Source of the DNA: CAZNPW01 sp964575185
Lineage (GTDB): Bacteria > Pseudomonadota > Alphaproteobacteria > Rhodobacterales > Rhodobacteraceae
Assembly (NCBI GenBank): GCA_964575185.1
Contig: CAZNPW010000027.1
Span: forward strand, 1 to 39,772
Direction: 5' to 3'
DNA: 39,772 nt
Each line of letters starts with the position of its first letter. The first letter of the stretch is position 1. The notes under the pieces are model-generated. The model saw only the letters and a program-made list of their open reading frames with translations. It did not search any database and was not told where the DNA came from. Position numbers and translations under genes: made by a program. Below are positions 17,294 through 24,883 of this stretch, piece by piece.

Positions 17294-18597
17294 TCTGCCG
17301 CCATCCCGTAGCCGACGTTGCGGTGGCCGTAGCGGCGGACGCGGATGTTGCACTGCTCGGCGTGGCCGACGAAGCCTTCGAGCATGCAGAGGCGCGAGCC
17401 GTATTCGCCGATCATCGCGGCGGCCGCGTCGGTGGTGATGCGCTGGTAGCTGTGGGTCTTCAGGAACTTGCCGACCCAGAGGCCGCCGGTGTAGCGGCCC
17501 GCGCGGCGGGTGGGCAGGGTGTGGTTGGTGCCGATGACCTTGTCGCCGTTGGCGACGTTGGTGCGGGGGCCGAGGAAGAGCGCGCCGTAGCTGTGCATGT
17601 GCTGCAGGTACCAGTCGTCGCGGTCGGTCATGACCTGGACGTGTTCGTAGGCCATGGTGTTGGCGGTGGCGAGCATCTCGTCGTGGCCATCGCAGAGGAT
17701 GACCTCGCCGTAGTCGCGCCAGGAGACGGCGGCGGTGTCGGCGGTGGGCAGGATGGTGAGGAGGCGGTCGACCTCGGCCAGCGTCGCCTCGGCGAGCCTG
17801 CGCGAGGTGGTCAGGAGGCAGGCGGGGGAGTTGTAGCCGTGCTCGGCCTGGCCGAGCAGGTCGGTCGCGCAGAGCTCGGCGTCCACCGTGTCGTCGGCGA
17901 TGACCATGGTTTCGGTGGGGCCGGCGAAGAGGTCGATGCCGACGCGGCCGTAGAGCTGGCGCTTGGCCTCGGCGACGTAGGCATTGCCGGGGCCGACGAG
18001 CATGTCGACGGGCGCGATCGTTTCGGTGCCGAGCGCCATGGCGCCGACGGCCTGCATGCCGCCGAGGACGAGGATCTCGTGCGCGCCGCCCAGGTGCATG
18101 GCGGCGACGATGGCGGGGTGGGGTTCGCACCTGACCGGGGGGGCGGAGGCGACGATGCGGGGGACGCCCGCGACCCGGGCGGTCAGGACGGACATGTGCG
18201 CGCTGGCGACCATGGGGAACTTGCCGCCGGGGACGTAGCAGCCGACCGACTGGACGGGGATGTTGCGGTGGCCGAGGACGACGCCGGGCAGGGTTTCGAC
18301 CTCGGTGTCGGTCATGGTCGCGCGCTGGGCCTCGGCGAAGCGGCGGATCTGGGTTTGCGCGAAGCGGATGTCCTCCATGTCGCGGGCGGAGACGCGGCTC
18401 ATGGCGGCCTCGATCTCGGAGGGCGTCAGGCGGAAGGCGGCGGGTTCGTAGCGGTCGAACTTCGCCGACAGGTCGCGCACCGCGGCGTCGCCGCGGGCGG
18501 CGATGTCGGCCAGGACGGATTCGACGGTGGCGCGGACCTTCGCGTCGTCCTCGGCGCGGGCGTCTTCGGGTCTGGCGGTCTTCAGGTGGGTGGGCAT
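17290..18597 (-). CDS. Histidinol dehydrogenase family NAD-dependent alcohol dehydrogenase
   Basis: The 435-residue protein belongs to the HisD fold, which performs two successive NAD-linked oxidations of an alcohol to an acid with bound zinc. The zinc and catalytic residues all appear conserved: Gln250 and His253 (GQAEHG), Glu318-His319 (YEHV), Asp352 (NGDKVIGTNH) and His412 (FVGHAEQ). The ATG at 18597 follows GCGAGG. Histidine biosynthesis is unlikely because its neighbours are an ABC importer and SnoaL-like proteins. HpsN, the sulfopropanediol dehydrogenase, is a known catabolic relative. Its substrate is probably what the adjacent importer brings in, after conversion; this is inference. 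Confidence 0.88.
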   Translation of the reverse strand: MPTHLKTARPEDARAEDDAKVRATVESVLADIAARGDAAVRDLSAKFDRYEPAAFRLTPSEIEAAMSRVSARDMEDIRFAQTQIRRFAEAQRATMTDTEVETLPGVVLGHRNIPVQSVGCYVPGGKFPMVASAHMSVLTARVAGVPRIVASAPPVRCEPHPAIVAAMHLGGAHEILVLGGMQAVGAMALGTETIAPVDMLVGPGNAYVAEAKRQLYGRVGIDLFAGPTETMVIADDTVDAELCATDLLGQAEHGYNSPACLLTTSRRLAEATLAEVDRLLTILPTADTAAVSWRDYGEVILCDGHDEMLATANTMAYEHVQVMTDRDDWYLQHMHSYGALFLGPRTNVANGDKVIGTNHTLPTRRAGRYTGGLWVGKFLKTHSYQRITTDAAAAMIGEYGSRLCMLEGFVGHAEQCNIRVRRYGHRNVGYGMAAE

Positions 18598-18610
18598 GGG
18601 ACCTCGCAAG

Positions 18611-18638
18611 GTAGGATGGGCAATATGGCCCATCCTAC
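18611..18638. repeat. Perfect 11-bp inverted repeat (REP-like palindrome)
   Basis: GTAGGATGGGC and GCCCATCCTAC flank a 6-base loop (AATATG on the plus strand). The element lies in the 48-base gap between the SnoaL-like gene and the HisD-family gene and has no T-run, so it is not a classic terminator. Similar GTAGGGTGGGC-type palindromes occur as dispersed repeats in bacterial genomes (recalled, not checked). Confidence 0.8.
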
Positions 18639-18645
18639 GGGGGTG

Positions 18646-19185
18646 TCATTCGGCGGCGCGGGCGGGTTCGGGCGGGGTCTTGCGGCCCTCGTCATAGGCC
18701 TCCCAGCCGTGGCCGTTGAAGCAGTCAACGCCGAGCTGGGCCATGACGTGGGGGAAGTCGACCATCACCCAGTTGTCCACGATCTTGCCGTCGACGACCT
18801 TCCAGAAGTCCATGTAGCGGATCGTGACGCGCTTGCCGGTGGCGGGGATGCCCATGAACGCGCCGCCGTGCGTGGCCTCCTGCCGACCGAAGGCGGCGGC
18901 CCATTCGCCCATGTAGAGGCGCGCCTCGTCGATGCAGGTCTTGTCGTGGAAGGCGGCCTGGAAGGGCTTCTGCCAGTTGTCCTGGAACGCGCGGATGCCG
19001 TGCTTGGTGCCGCAGCCCTGGTTGCCGAACCAGCCGAAGCCTTCGGCGAAGAACTCGCCGATGTCGGCGATGCGGTGGTCGTTCAGGCCGTCGACCATGC
19101 CTTCGATCACCGCGCGGGTGGCGTCGGTCCTGGTCATGTCGGTGTGTTTGGTGAGCACGGCCTGTTCGGGGCGTGAGCCTTTCAT
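18646..19185 (-). CDS. SnoaL-like ester cyclase family protein
   Basis: The 179-residue single-domain protein shows the SnoaL/ester-cyclase pattern: an N-terminal helix VIEGMVDGLNDH, then HGGAFMGIPATGKRVTIRYMDFWKVVDGKIVDNW near residues 108-145. This last segment is closely matched by the second domain of the divergently encoded protein at 23927-24883 (ATGRALTLRVMD...GGRIAENW, then a shared AQMGVD/AQLGVD). AAGGGA precedes the start. It sits between the permease gene and the HisD-family gene in one operon. Family members cyclise polyketide esters, but many are small-molecule isomerases or hydrolases; the role here is unknown. Confidence 0.82.
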   Translation of the reverse strand: MKGSRPEQAVLTKHTDMTRTDATRAVIEGMVDGLNDHRIADIGEFFAEGFGWFGNQGCGTKHGIRAFQDNWQKPFQAAFHDKTCIDEARLYMGEWAAAFGRQEATHGGAFMGIPATGKRVTIRYMDFWKVVDGKIVDNWVMVDFPHVMAQLGVDCFNGHGWEAYDEGRKTPPEPARAAE

Positions 19186-19211
19186 GGGTAGTCCCTTGTG
19201 TTGCGGCAGGA

Positions 19212-19256
19212 CCGGGGGCTAGCCCCCGGACCCCCAGGATATTTGTGGAAAGATGA
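19212..19256. repeat. Palindrome plus conserved intergenic motif
   Basis: An 18-base perfect palindrome, CCGGGGGCTAGCCCCCGG (19212-19229), is followed directly by GACCCCCAGGATATTT (19229-19244) and a GGAAAGATGAAG tail. It lies between the permease gene and the SnoaL-like gene. I recall very similar GGACCCCC-GGATATTT elements scattered between genes in many Rhodobacteraceae genomes, so it is probably a dispersed family-specific repeat or terminator. Confidence 0.7.
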
Positions 19257-19265
19257 AGGCCGGGG

Positions 19266-20405
19266 TCATCCCTTGACGGCCCCCGCGGTCAGGCCGCTGA
19301 CGATCTGGCGCTGGAAGATCATGACCAGCAGGAACAGCGGCGCGGTGATCGAGACGGCGGCGGCGATGGCCTCGACCTGGTCGGTCAGGGTCGTCTCGCG
19401 GTTGAAGTAGCCGGCGATGGCGGGGACCATGGTCATGTTCGACTGGTCGAGGAGCAGCGAGGTGACGAGGAAGTCGTTGTAGCCGAGCAGGAAGGAGAAG
19501 AGCCCGGTGGTGATGATGCCCGGCCACATGACCGGCATGATGACGCGGCGGAAGGCCTGGAACTGGGTGCAGCCGTCGACGCGGGCGGCCTCGTCGAGTT
19601 CGGCGGGGATGTTCTGGAAGAAGCTCCGCAGCATCCAGATGGTGAAGGGCTGGTTGATCGCGACCAGCACCGCGATGACGGCGAGCGGCTGGCCGTAGAG
19701 CGTGGGGGCGGCGTCGCCGAGGAGCGGGCGCAGCCATTCGGCGGAGTTGATGAAGACGGGCAGGTAGCCCGTGACCAGCACGGAGTGAGGGAGCGCGCGG
19801 AAGATGAGCGCGACGATCAGGATCGCGAAGGCGAACCAGGCCCCGCTGCGGGCCAGCGCGTAGCCCGCGAGCGTGCCGCAGGTGAGCGAGATCGCCGTGA
19901 CCCCGAGCGTGACGTAGAGCGAGTTGACGAAGTTGCGCCAGAAGGCGTTCTCGACCCAGACGGCGCGGTAGTGCTCCCAGGTGAAGCCGAAGAGCGGTTG
20001 CAGGCCGAGGGCGGCGGAGACGCCCGGGATCACGACCGTGGCCGCGACCCAGAAGGCCGCGCCGAGCAGCGCGCTGCCCATGATCCAGCCGAGCGCGGGG
20101 GCACCGGGCGTCAGGCGGGTGACGGCGGGGGGCAGGAGGCGCGTGGCGGCCGTCCATGTGGCCCAGAGGAGGAGGGCCACGAGGACCAGGTCCACCCAGG
20201 TCGCGCCCTTGCCCGCGGCGCGCGTCTGGGGGCCCGAAAGGACGTCCCAGGGGCTGTCGGCGAAGGCGTCGAGGGGGAGCTTCACGCTCATCACCGCGAT
20301 CCAGAGGATCGGGAAGGCGGCGATGACGAGCCACAGGGCGAGGAGGCTGCCCGAGGTCAGGCGCAGCCAGGCGGGGTGGCGCAGGGCGCGGATCGTGTCG
20401 GCCAT
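19266..20405 (-). CDS. ABC importer permease, MalG type, enlarged
   Basis: This is the second permease of a CUT1-like carbohydrate importer. The EAA loop that contacts the ATPase is present as ELDEAARVDGCTQFQAFRRV. At 379 residues it is about 100 longer than typical MalG-type permeases (near 280). The excess lies after the first helix: residues about 55-130 carry two extra hydrophobic segments (VDLVLVALLLWATW and APALGWIMGSALLGAAFW). The start overlaps the previous permease stop by one base (TGATG). The C-terminus ends QIVSGLTAGAVKG, a normal family ending. Confidence 0.92.
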   Translation of the reverse strand: MADTIRALRHPAWLRLTSGSLLALWLVIAAFPILWIAVMSVKLPLDAFADSPWDVLSGPQTRAAGKGATWVDLVLVALLLWATWTAATRLLPPAVTRLTPGAPALGWIMGSALLGAAFWVAATVVIPGVSAALGLQPLFGFTWEHYRAVWVENAFWRNFVNSLYVTLGVTAISLTCGTLAGYALARSGAWFAFAILIVALIFRALPHSVLVTGYLPVFINSAEWLRPLLGDAAPTLYGQPLAVIAVLVAINQPFTIWMLRSFFQNIPAELDEAARVDGCTQFQAFRRVIMPVMWPGIITTGLFSFLLGYNDFLVTSLLLDQSNMTMVPAIAGYFNRETTLTDQVEAIAAAVSITAPLFLLVMIFQRQIVSGLTAGAVKG

Positions 20406-21427
20406 CAGCGCGCGCCCCTGTGCTGGCGCCAGGTGTGGCGGAGGAGGGGGATCAGCAGGATGACGATCCCGATCAGCGTCAGCATCGAGGACGCCGACGC
20501 GCGGTTGATGGCCCGCGTCCCGGTGCCGTCGGGCATCAGGAAGTCGTAGGTCAGGTATTGCAGCGAGATGACGTAGGCCTCGGACCTGAAGCCGATGATC
20601 TCCTCGAACACCCGGTAGGCGTCCATCAGGTGGATGAGCGCCACGAAGACGATCAGCGGCATCAGGTGCGGGATCACGACGTAGCGCAGCCGTTGCCAGC
20701 GCGTCGCGCCGTCGATCAGCGCGGCCTCGATCGCGTCCTGGTTCACGCCCTGGAGGCCCGCGTAGAAGATGACGAAGGCGAAGGGCGCGACCGACCAGAC
20801 GCGGTAGAACATCATCAGGAGCTCGATCGTCCAGCCTTGGGCGAACATCGCGATGTTTTCGCCCGACCATTGCTCCATCAGGCGGGTCATGATGCCGTCG
20901 CTGACGAACAGCCAGCGGATCGCCAGCGCGCCGATGACCGGGGTGATGATGAAGGGCAGAAGGGTGACGAAGATCACCGGCCCGCGGACGCGGCGCGTCA
21001 CGTTGTTGACGGCGAGCGCGAGGCCCATGCCCACGAGGATGACGAGCGGCAGGGTGATGAAGGTGAAGGTCAGCGTGAAGCGCAAGGCGCGCCAGAAGTC
21101 GATGGCCATCAGCGCCTGCCAGCTTCCGCCGGTGATGGCGGCCCAGGCGCGGGCGGGTTCGGTGACGTTGCGGTAGTTCTGCAGGCCCACGAAGGCGGTT
21201 TCGGTCACGACCTCGCCCTGGTCGTCGAGGACGGGCTGGGTCTTGGTCTCCTGCACGCAGGTCTGGCCGGTGAAGCCGGGGGTGCAGGTTTCGACCGTCA
21301 CGACGCGGGTGACCGGCTGGGTGAGCTGGAAGCTGCCCCAGAAGACCGACACCAGCGGGAAGGCGATGAACACCAGCATCATCACCACCGAGGGTGCGAT
21401 GAACCACAGGAAGGTGCGGGTGCGCAT
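20405..21427 (-). CDS. ABC importer permease, MalF type
   Basis: The 340-residue protein is the first inner-membrane permease of the importer. An N-terminal helix (FLWFIAPSVVMMLVFIAFPL) is followed by an unusually long periplasmic loop, about residues 35-105, that contains two cysteines in CTPGFTGQTC. After five further helices comes the EAA loop, EAALIDGATRWQRLRYVVIP. Family members usually have about 290-310 residues, so the loop accounts for the difference. It is 76 bases downstream of the binding-protein gene, with a strong hairpin in between. Confidence 0.92.
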   Translation of the reverse strand: MRTRTFLWFIAPSVVMMLVFIAFPLVSVFWGSFQLTQPVTRVVTVETCTPGFTGQTCVQETKTQPVLDDQGEVVTETAFVGLQNYRNVTEPARAWAAITGGSWQALMAIDFWRALRFTLTFTFITLPLVILVGMGLALAVNNVTRRVRGPVIFVTLLPFIITPVIGALAIRWLFVSDGIMTRLMEQWSGENIAMFAQGWTIELLMMFYRVWSVAPFAFVIFYAGLQGVNQDAIEAALIDGATRWQRLRYVVIPHLMPLIVFVALIHLMDAYRVFEEIIGFRSEAYVISLQYLTYDFLMPDGTGTRAINRASASSMLTLIGIVILLIPLLRHTWRQHRGAR

Positions 21428-21472
21428 CGGGGCTTGGTCCTGGCGGGGGGTGTCGCAGGCGGCGATCGGGGG

Positions 21473-21496
21473 GGGCGCGGGCCGGAGCCCGCGCCC
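21473..21496 (-). other. Strong GC hairpin between binding-protein and permease genes
   Basis: GGGCGCGGGC and GCCCGCGCCC pair perfectly over 10 bp with a 4-base loop. It begins eight bases after the binding-protein stop codon (in the direction of transcription). No T-run follows. Such intercistronic hairpins often protect the binding-protein mRNA from 3' decay, so that it is made in excess over the permeases. Confidence 0.7.
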
Positions 21497-21503
21497 GGGG
21501 GCG

Positions 21504-22721
21504 TCACTTCAGGACGCCGGCTTCCCTGGCCGAGGTGGTGTATTCGGCCTCGACCGCGGCCAGCGTGTCGGCCGCCGACTTCTCGCCGGTGAAGAAGGCC
21601 TGGAGCTGGTTGCCGAGCGCGCCGTGCATCAGCCCCTGGGCCGTGGTCGAGGGGTAGCTCGGCGGGGGCGGGTTGGCCGAGGCCGTGGCGATGGCGCCCT
21701 GGGCGAGGCGGCCGGGGGTGTAGCCCTGGATCAGCCAGATGGCGTCGTCGTTGTTGGCCTTGACCATGTCGGGCGACAGCCCGTTCATCGCCACGCGGAA
21801 GGCCGCGTCGGCCTCTTCGTCCGAGATGTTCTTGGCGATCACGATGCCATCCCACCACAGCGTCGTGGCGGGTGCGCCGCCGGCCATGATCGTCGGCGCG
21901 ACCGCGCCGTCGATCTTGCCCACGACCTGGCTTTCGGCCGCGTCGTCCATCGCCCCGCCGCGCGAGGCCCAGAGGTTCGCCATGGCGATCTTGCCCTGCT
22001 GGAACTGCTGCTGGACGAAGGTCGAGTCCGAGGTCAGATACTCCGGGTCCATGTAGGCCGTGAGCTTCTTCATCATCTCGAGCGTGGCGACGCCATTGGC
22101 GTTGTTGATGTTCGGCGTGCCGTCGGCGTTCACCAGGGGCGCGCCGAAGCCCATGTACATGTTCACGAACTCTTCGGCGAGGTTCCACCCGGCCTTGAAG
22201 GTGCCGCCGAGCGGGTATTCGACCTTGCCCGAAGCCTTGATCGCCTCGGCGGTGGTCAGGACCTCGTCCCAGGTGGTGGGCACGGCGAGGCCCAGCTCGC
22301 CGAAGATGTCGCGGCGGAACATCAGGTGCTGGACGTTGACCATCATCGCGATGGCCATCGTCTGGCCGTCGATCTTGATCAACTGGTTCGGCTGCAGGTT
22401 CTGGCCGTATTTCGCCACCAGGTCGTCGAGCGGGCGGATGGTGCCCGCGTTGATCAGCGGCACGATCGTCTCGTTCGCGACGCCGCCGATCTGGTAGAGC
22501 GAGGGGTTGGCCGCGAAGGCCTCGGGCTGCTTGGCCGCGAACTCCTGGTCGAGCTCGGCGGTGAAGTTGCCGCATGCGGCCATGGCGTCGGTCACGGCCT
22601 TCCAGGCCTCGAACCCGGCCGACAGCGACCGCAGCGGGACGGTGTTGGGGTCGCAGGCGGCGAAGGCGGCGGTGCCGGTCAGCGCCAGCGCCCCGGCGAG
22701 GGCAATCTTGCGAAGCATCAT
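21504..22721 (-). CDS. ABC importer periplasmic substrate-binding protein (CUT1-like)
   Basis: The 405-residue protein has a Sec signal peptide (Arg4, Lys5, hydrophobic core, cleavage near AFA-AC at residue 21). The mature part has the extracellular-solute-binding family 1 layout: MFRRDIFGELGLAVPTTWDEVL, a KIAMANLWASRGGAM segment and a C-terminal AFFTGEKSAADTLAAVEAEY. Two cysteines, Cys23 and Cys50, could form a disulfide near the N-terminus. Family 1 proteins bind sugars, polyols, glycerophosphodiesters and related solutes; the ligand cannot be read from sequence. The gene lies between the ATPase and permease genes. Confidence 0.92.
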   Translation of the reverse strand: MMLRKIALAGALALTGTAAFAACDPNTVPLRSLSAGFEAWKAVTDAMAACGNFTAELDQEFAAKQPEAFAANPSLYQIGGVANETIVPLINAGTIRPLDDLVAKYGQNLQPNQLIKIDGQTMAIAMMVNVQHLMFRRDIFGELGLAVPTTWDEVLTTAEAIKASGKVEYPLGGTFKAGWNLAEEFVNMYMGFGAPLVNADGTPNINNANGVATLEMMKKLTAYMDPEYLTSDSTFVQQQFQQGKIAMANLWASRGGAMDDAAESQVVGKIDGAVAPTIMAGGAPATTLWWDGIVIAKNISDEEADAAFRVAMNGLSPDMVKANNDDAIWLIQGYTPGRLAQGAIATASANPPPPSYPSTTAQGLMHGALGNQLQAFFTGEKSAADTLAAVEAEYTTSAREAGVLK

Positions 22722-22756
22722 CGGTGGTCGTCTCCCTGATGTTGTTTCTTGCGGAG

Positions 22757-23803
22757 TCAGGCGGGCAGCCGTTCCCCGGTTTCGGCGTGGAACAGGTGGC
22801 AGGCGGCGGGCGGCACACTGATGCCGACGGGGGCGCCGATCTCGGCCCGGAAGGCCTTGTCGGCCTTGACCGCGACGAGCGCGCCGCCGGCGCGGACGGT
22901 CACCATCGTGGCGTCGCCCAGAAGCTCCATCGTGTAGACGGGCGCGGCGATCCCGCCGGTCGGCGAGACCGCCGCGTCCTCGGCCCGGAAGCCGAGCGTG
23001 ACCGGGCCGTCGGGGCCGGACAGGCCGGGGATGCGGGCGTTCTCGCCCGCGAAGACGCCGCCCTGCAGGGTGCCCGACATCAGGTTCATCGCCGGGTTGC
23101 CGATGAAGCCCGCGACGAAGGTGTTGGCGGGGCGGTCGTAGATCTGCGTCGGCGTGCCGACCTGCTGGATGCGGCCCTTCTTCATCACCACGACCCGGTC
23201 GGCGAGCGTCATCGCCTCGATCTGGTCGTGGGTGACGTAGATGGTCGTGACCTTGAGCTCGTGGCTGAGGTTCTTGATCTGCGCGCGGGTGGAGACGCGC
23301 AGCTTGGCGTCGAGGTTCGACAGCGGTTCGTCCATCAGGAAGACCGCCGGCTGGCGCACGATGGCGCGGGCGAGCGCGACGCGCTGGCGCTGGCCGCCCG
23401 AGAGTTCGGAGGGCTTGCGGTGCAGGAAGTCGCCCAGCTCTACCATGGCCGCCGCGCGGCGGACCTTCGCGTCGTGCTCGGCCGCGGGCACCTTGCGGAC
23501 CTTCAGCGGGAAGCGGATGTTTTCGTAGACGTTGAGGTTGGGGTAGAGCGCGTAGGACTGGAACACCATCGCCACGTCGCGGTCCTTGGGGTCGAGGTCG
23601 TTGACCCGCCGCCCGCCGATCTCGATGTCGCCGCCCGACGCATCCTCGAGCCCCGCGATCATGCGCATGGTCGTGGTTTTGCCGCAGCCCGAGGGGCCGA
23701 GCAGGACGAGGAACTCGCGGTCGGGGATCGACAGGTCGAAGCCTTCCACCCCGACGAAGGCCCCCCAGCGTTTCGAGACGTTGCGCAGCTCGATCCCGGC
23801 CAT
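22757..23803 (-). CDS. ABC importer ATP-binding protein (UgpC/MsmX type)
   Basis: The 348-residue ATPase powers the importer. Walker A GPSGCGKTT is at residues 36-44, the Q-loop Gln is at 82, LSGGQ is at 134-138, and the Walker B MDEPLSNLDA follows. The last 110 residues form the TOBE-type regulatory domain of CUT1 ATPases. GGGGAT lies just before ATG 23803. It is the first gene of the operon, 35 bases ahead of the binding-protein gene, and its upstream region carries two LacI-type operators. Confidence 0.94.
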   Translation of the reverse strand: MAGIELRNVSKRWGAFVGVEGFDLSIPDREFLVLLGPSGCGKTTTMRMIAGLEDASGGDIEIGGRRVNDLDPKDRDVAMVFQSYALYPNLNVYENIRFPLKVRKVPAAEHDAKVRRAAAMVELGDFLHRKPSELSGGQRQRVALARAIVRQPAVFLMDEPLSNLDAKLRVSTRAQIKNLSHELKVTTIYVTHDQIEAMTLADRVVVMKKGRIQQVGTPTQIYDRPANTFVAGFIGNPAMNLMSGTLQGGVFAGENARIPGLSGPDGPVTLGFRAEDAAVSPTGGIAAPVYTMELLGDATMVTVRAGGALVAVKADKAFRAEIGAPVGISVPPAACHLFHAETGERLPA

Positions 23804-23848
23804 GTCATCCCCGCCAGTTTTCCTTGGCCGCCCCGGTGGGCCGGGGTC

Positions 23849-23864
23849 TTGCAATCGTATGCAC
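23849..23864. promoter_or_regulatory. Degenerate LacI-type operator
   Basis: TTGCAATCGTATGCAC matches 12 of 16 bases of the perfect palindrome 55 bp away (TTGCAAGCGCTTGCAA), keeping the central CG. It lies 46 bases upstream of the ATPase start and is placed to act as the auxiliary site for repression or looping. Confidence 0.5.
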
Positions 23865-23903
23865 AAAACGTTGCCGATACCGGCGATTCGTGCAACAGGT
23901 TTG

Positions 23904-23919
23904 TTGCAAGCGCTTGCAA
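23904..23919. promoter_or_regulatory. Perfect LacI-family operator palindrome
   Basis: TTGCAAGCGCTTGCAA is a perfect 16-bp palindrome with the central CG characteristic of LacI/GalR-family operators. It overlaps a second inverted repeat, TGCAACA / TGTTGCA (23891-23908). It lies in the 123-base divergent gap between the ABC ATPase gene and the SnoaL-like gene at 23927, close to the latter's start. No LacI-family gene is in the window. Confidence 0.78.
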
Positions 23920-23926
23920 GGCGGGA

Positions 23927-24883
23927 ATGATGACCGATGAACGGGACGTGACGCTGCGCAGCCTGCATGCGCTGCTGCAGGGCGACGCGGGCGGGATCGC
24001 GCCCGGATGCGACTGGCGGGCCTCGGCCCCCTGGGGGCCGCTGACCGGGCCGGACGAGGTTCTGGACGGCTTCGTCGCGCCGCTGCGGGCGGCCTTCGCG
24101 GGGCTGCACCGGCGCGACGAGATCTTCATCGGCGGGGCGAACCGGCGGGATGCGGGCGGGGTCTGGTGCGCGGGCTTCGCGCATCTGGTGGGCGACTTCA
24201 CCGCGCCCCTGTGGGGGATCGCGCCGTCGGGGCATCTGGCCTTCCTGCGGATGGGCGAGTTCTACCGGGTCGAGGCCGGGCGGATCACCGAGGCGCGCCT
24301 GATCCTCGATCTGCCCGACCTGATGCGCCAGGCCGGGCGGATGCCGTTCCCGTTCAGCTACGGGACCGAGATGCTGTTCCCCGGCCCGGCGACGCACGAC
24401 GGCGTCTTGCCCGCGCCCGATGGCGGGGCGGCGAGCCTGGACCTGGTGGAGGCGATGCTGGCGGACCTGCACGTCTACGACCCCGCCACGATGGCCTCGC
24501 GGGGGCAGGCGGGCTACTGGGACCCCGCGATGATGTGGTACGGCCCCGCCGGGATCGGGTCGAACTTCCGCTGGGAGGGGTTCGTGCGCGACCACCGCGC
24601 GTCCTTCCTGCGCGCCTTCCCCGACCGCAGGGGCGGCGCCCATTACGCGCGGGTGGGCGACGGGGCCTATGCCGCGGTGTCGGGCTGGCCGTCGATGACG
24701 ATGACGCACAGGGGGGACTACCTGGGCGTGCCCGCCACGGGCCGCGCCCTGACCCTGCGGGTGATGGATGTCTACCGTTGCGCGGGCGGGCGGATCGCCG
24801 AGAACTGGGTGTTCCTCGACTACGTCGACCTGTTCGCGCAGATGGGTGTGGACCTGCTGGCTGCCCCGTCCGTCCCGCGCTAG
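23927..24883 (+). CDS. Two-domain SnoaL/NTF2-fold protein, divergent from ABC operon
   Basis: The 318-residue protein has two NTF2-like domains: about 1-150 (LHALLQGDAGGIAPGCDWRASAPWGP start) and about 165-318. The second domain shows HRGDYLGVPATGRALTLRVMDVYRCAGGRIAENWVFLDYVDLFAQMGVDLL in pieces that match the 179-residue SnoaL-like protein of the same cluster, so the two are paralogous. Two adjacent ATG codons, 23927 and 23930, follow AAGG; either may be used. It is transcribed away from the ABC operon, with the LacI-type operators in the shared upstream region, so both sides are probably co-regulated. Reaction unknown. Confidence 0.82.
   Translation: MMTDERDVTLRSLHALLQGDAGGIAPGCDWRASAPWGPLTGPDEVLDGFVAPLRAAFAGLHRRDEIFIGGANRRDAGGVWCAGFAHLVGDFTAPLWGIAPSGHLAFLRMGEFYRVEAGRITEARLILDLPDLMRQAGRMPFPFSYGTEMLFPGPATHDGVLPAPDGGAASLDLVEAMLADLHVYDPATMASRGQAGYWDPAMMWYGPAGIGSNFRWEGFVRDHRASFLRAFPDRRGGAHYARVGDGAYAAVSGWPSMTMTHRGDYLGVPATGRALTLRVMDVYRCAGGRIAENWVFLDYVDLFAQMGVDLLAAPSVPR

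Noticed and set aside
17290..18597. Calling the HisD-family gene a histidine-biosynthesis hisD
   Set aside because: No other his genes nearby; the neighbours are an ABC importer and SnoaL-like proteins, and the gene overlaps one of them.
16322..24883. Assigning the cluster to sulfopropanediol (DHPS) degradation through HpsN
   Set aside because: HpsN is a relative of the dehydrogenase, but no HpsO/HpsP partners or sulfonate lyase genes are present, and the importer is of the CUT1 type.
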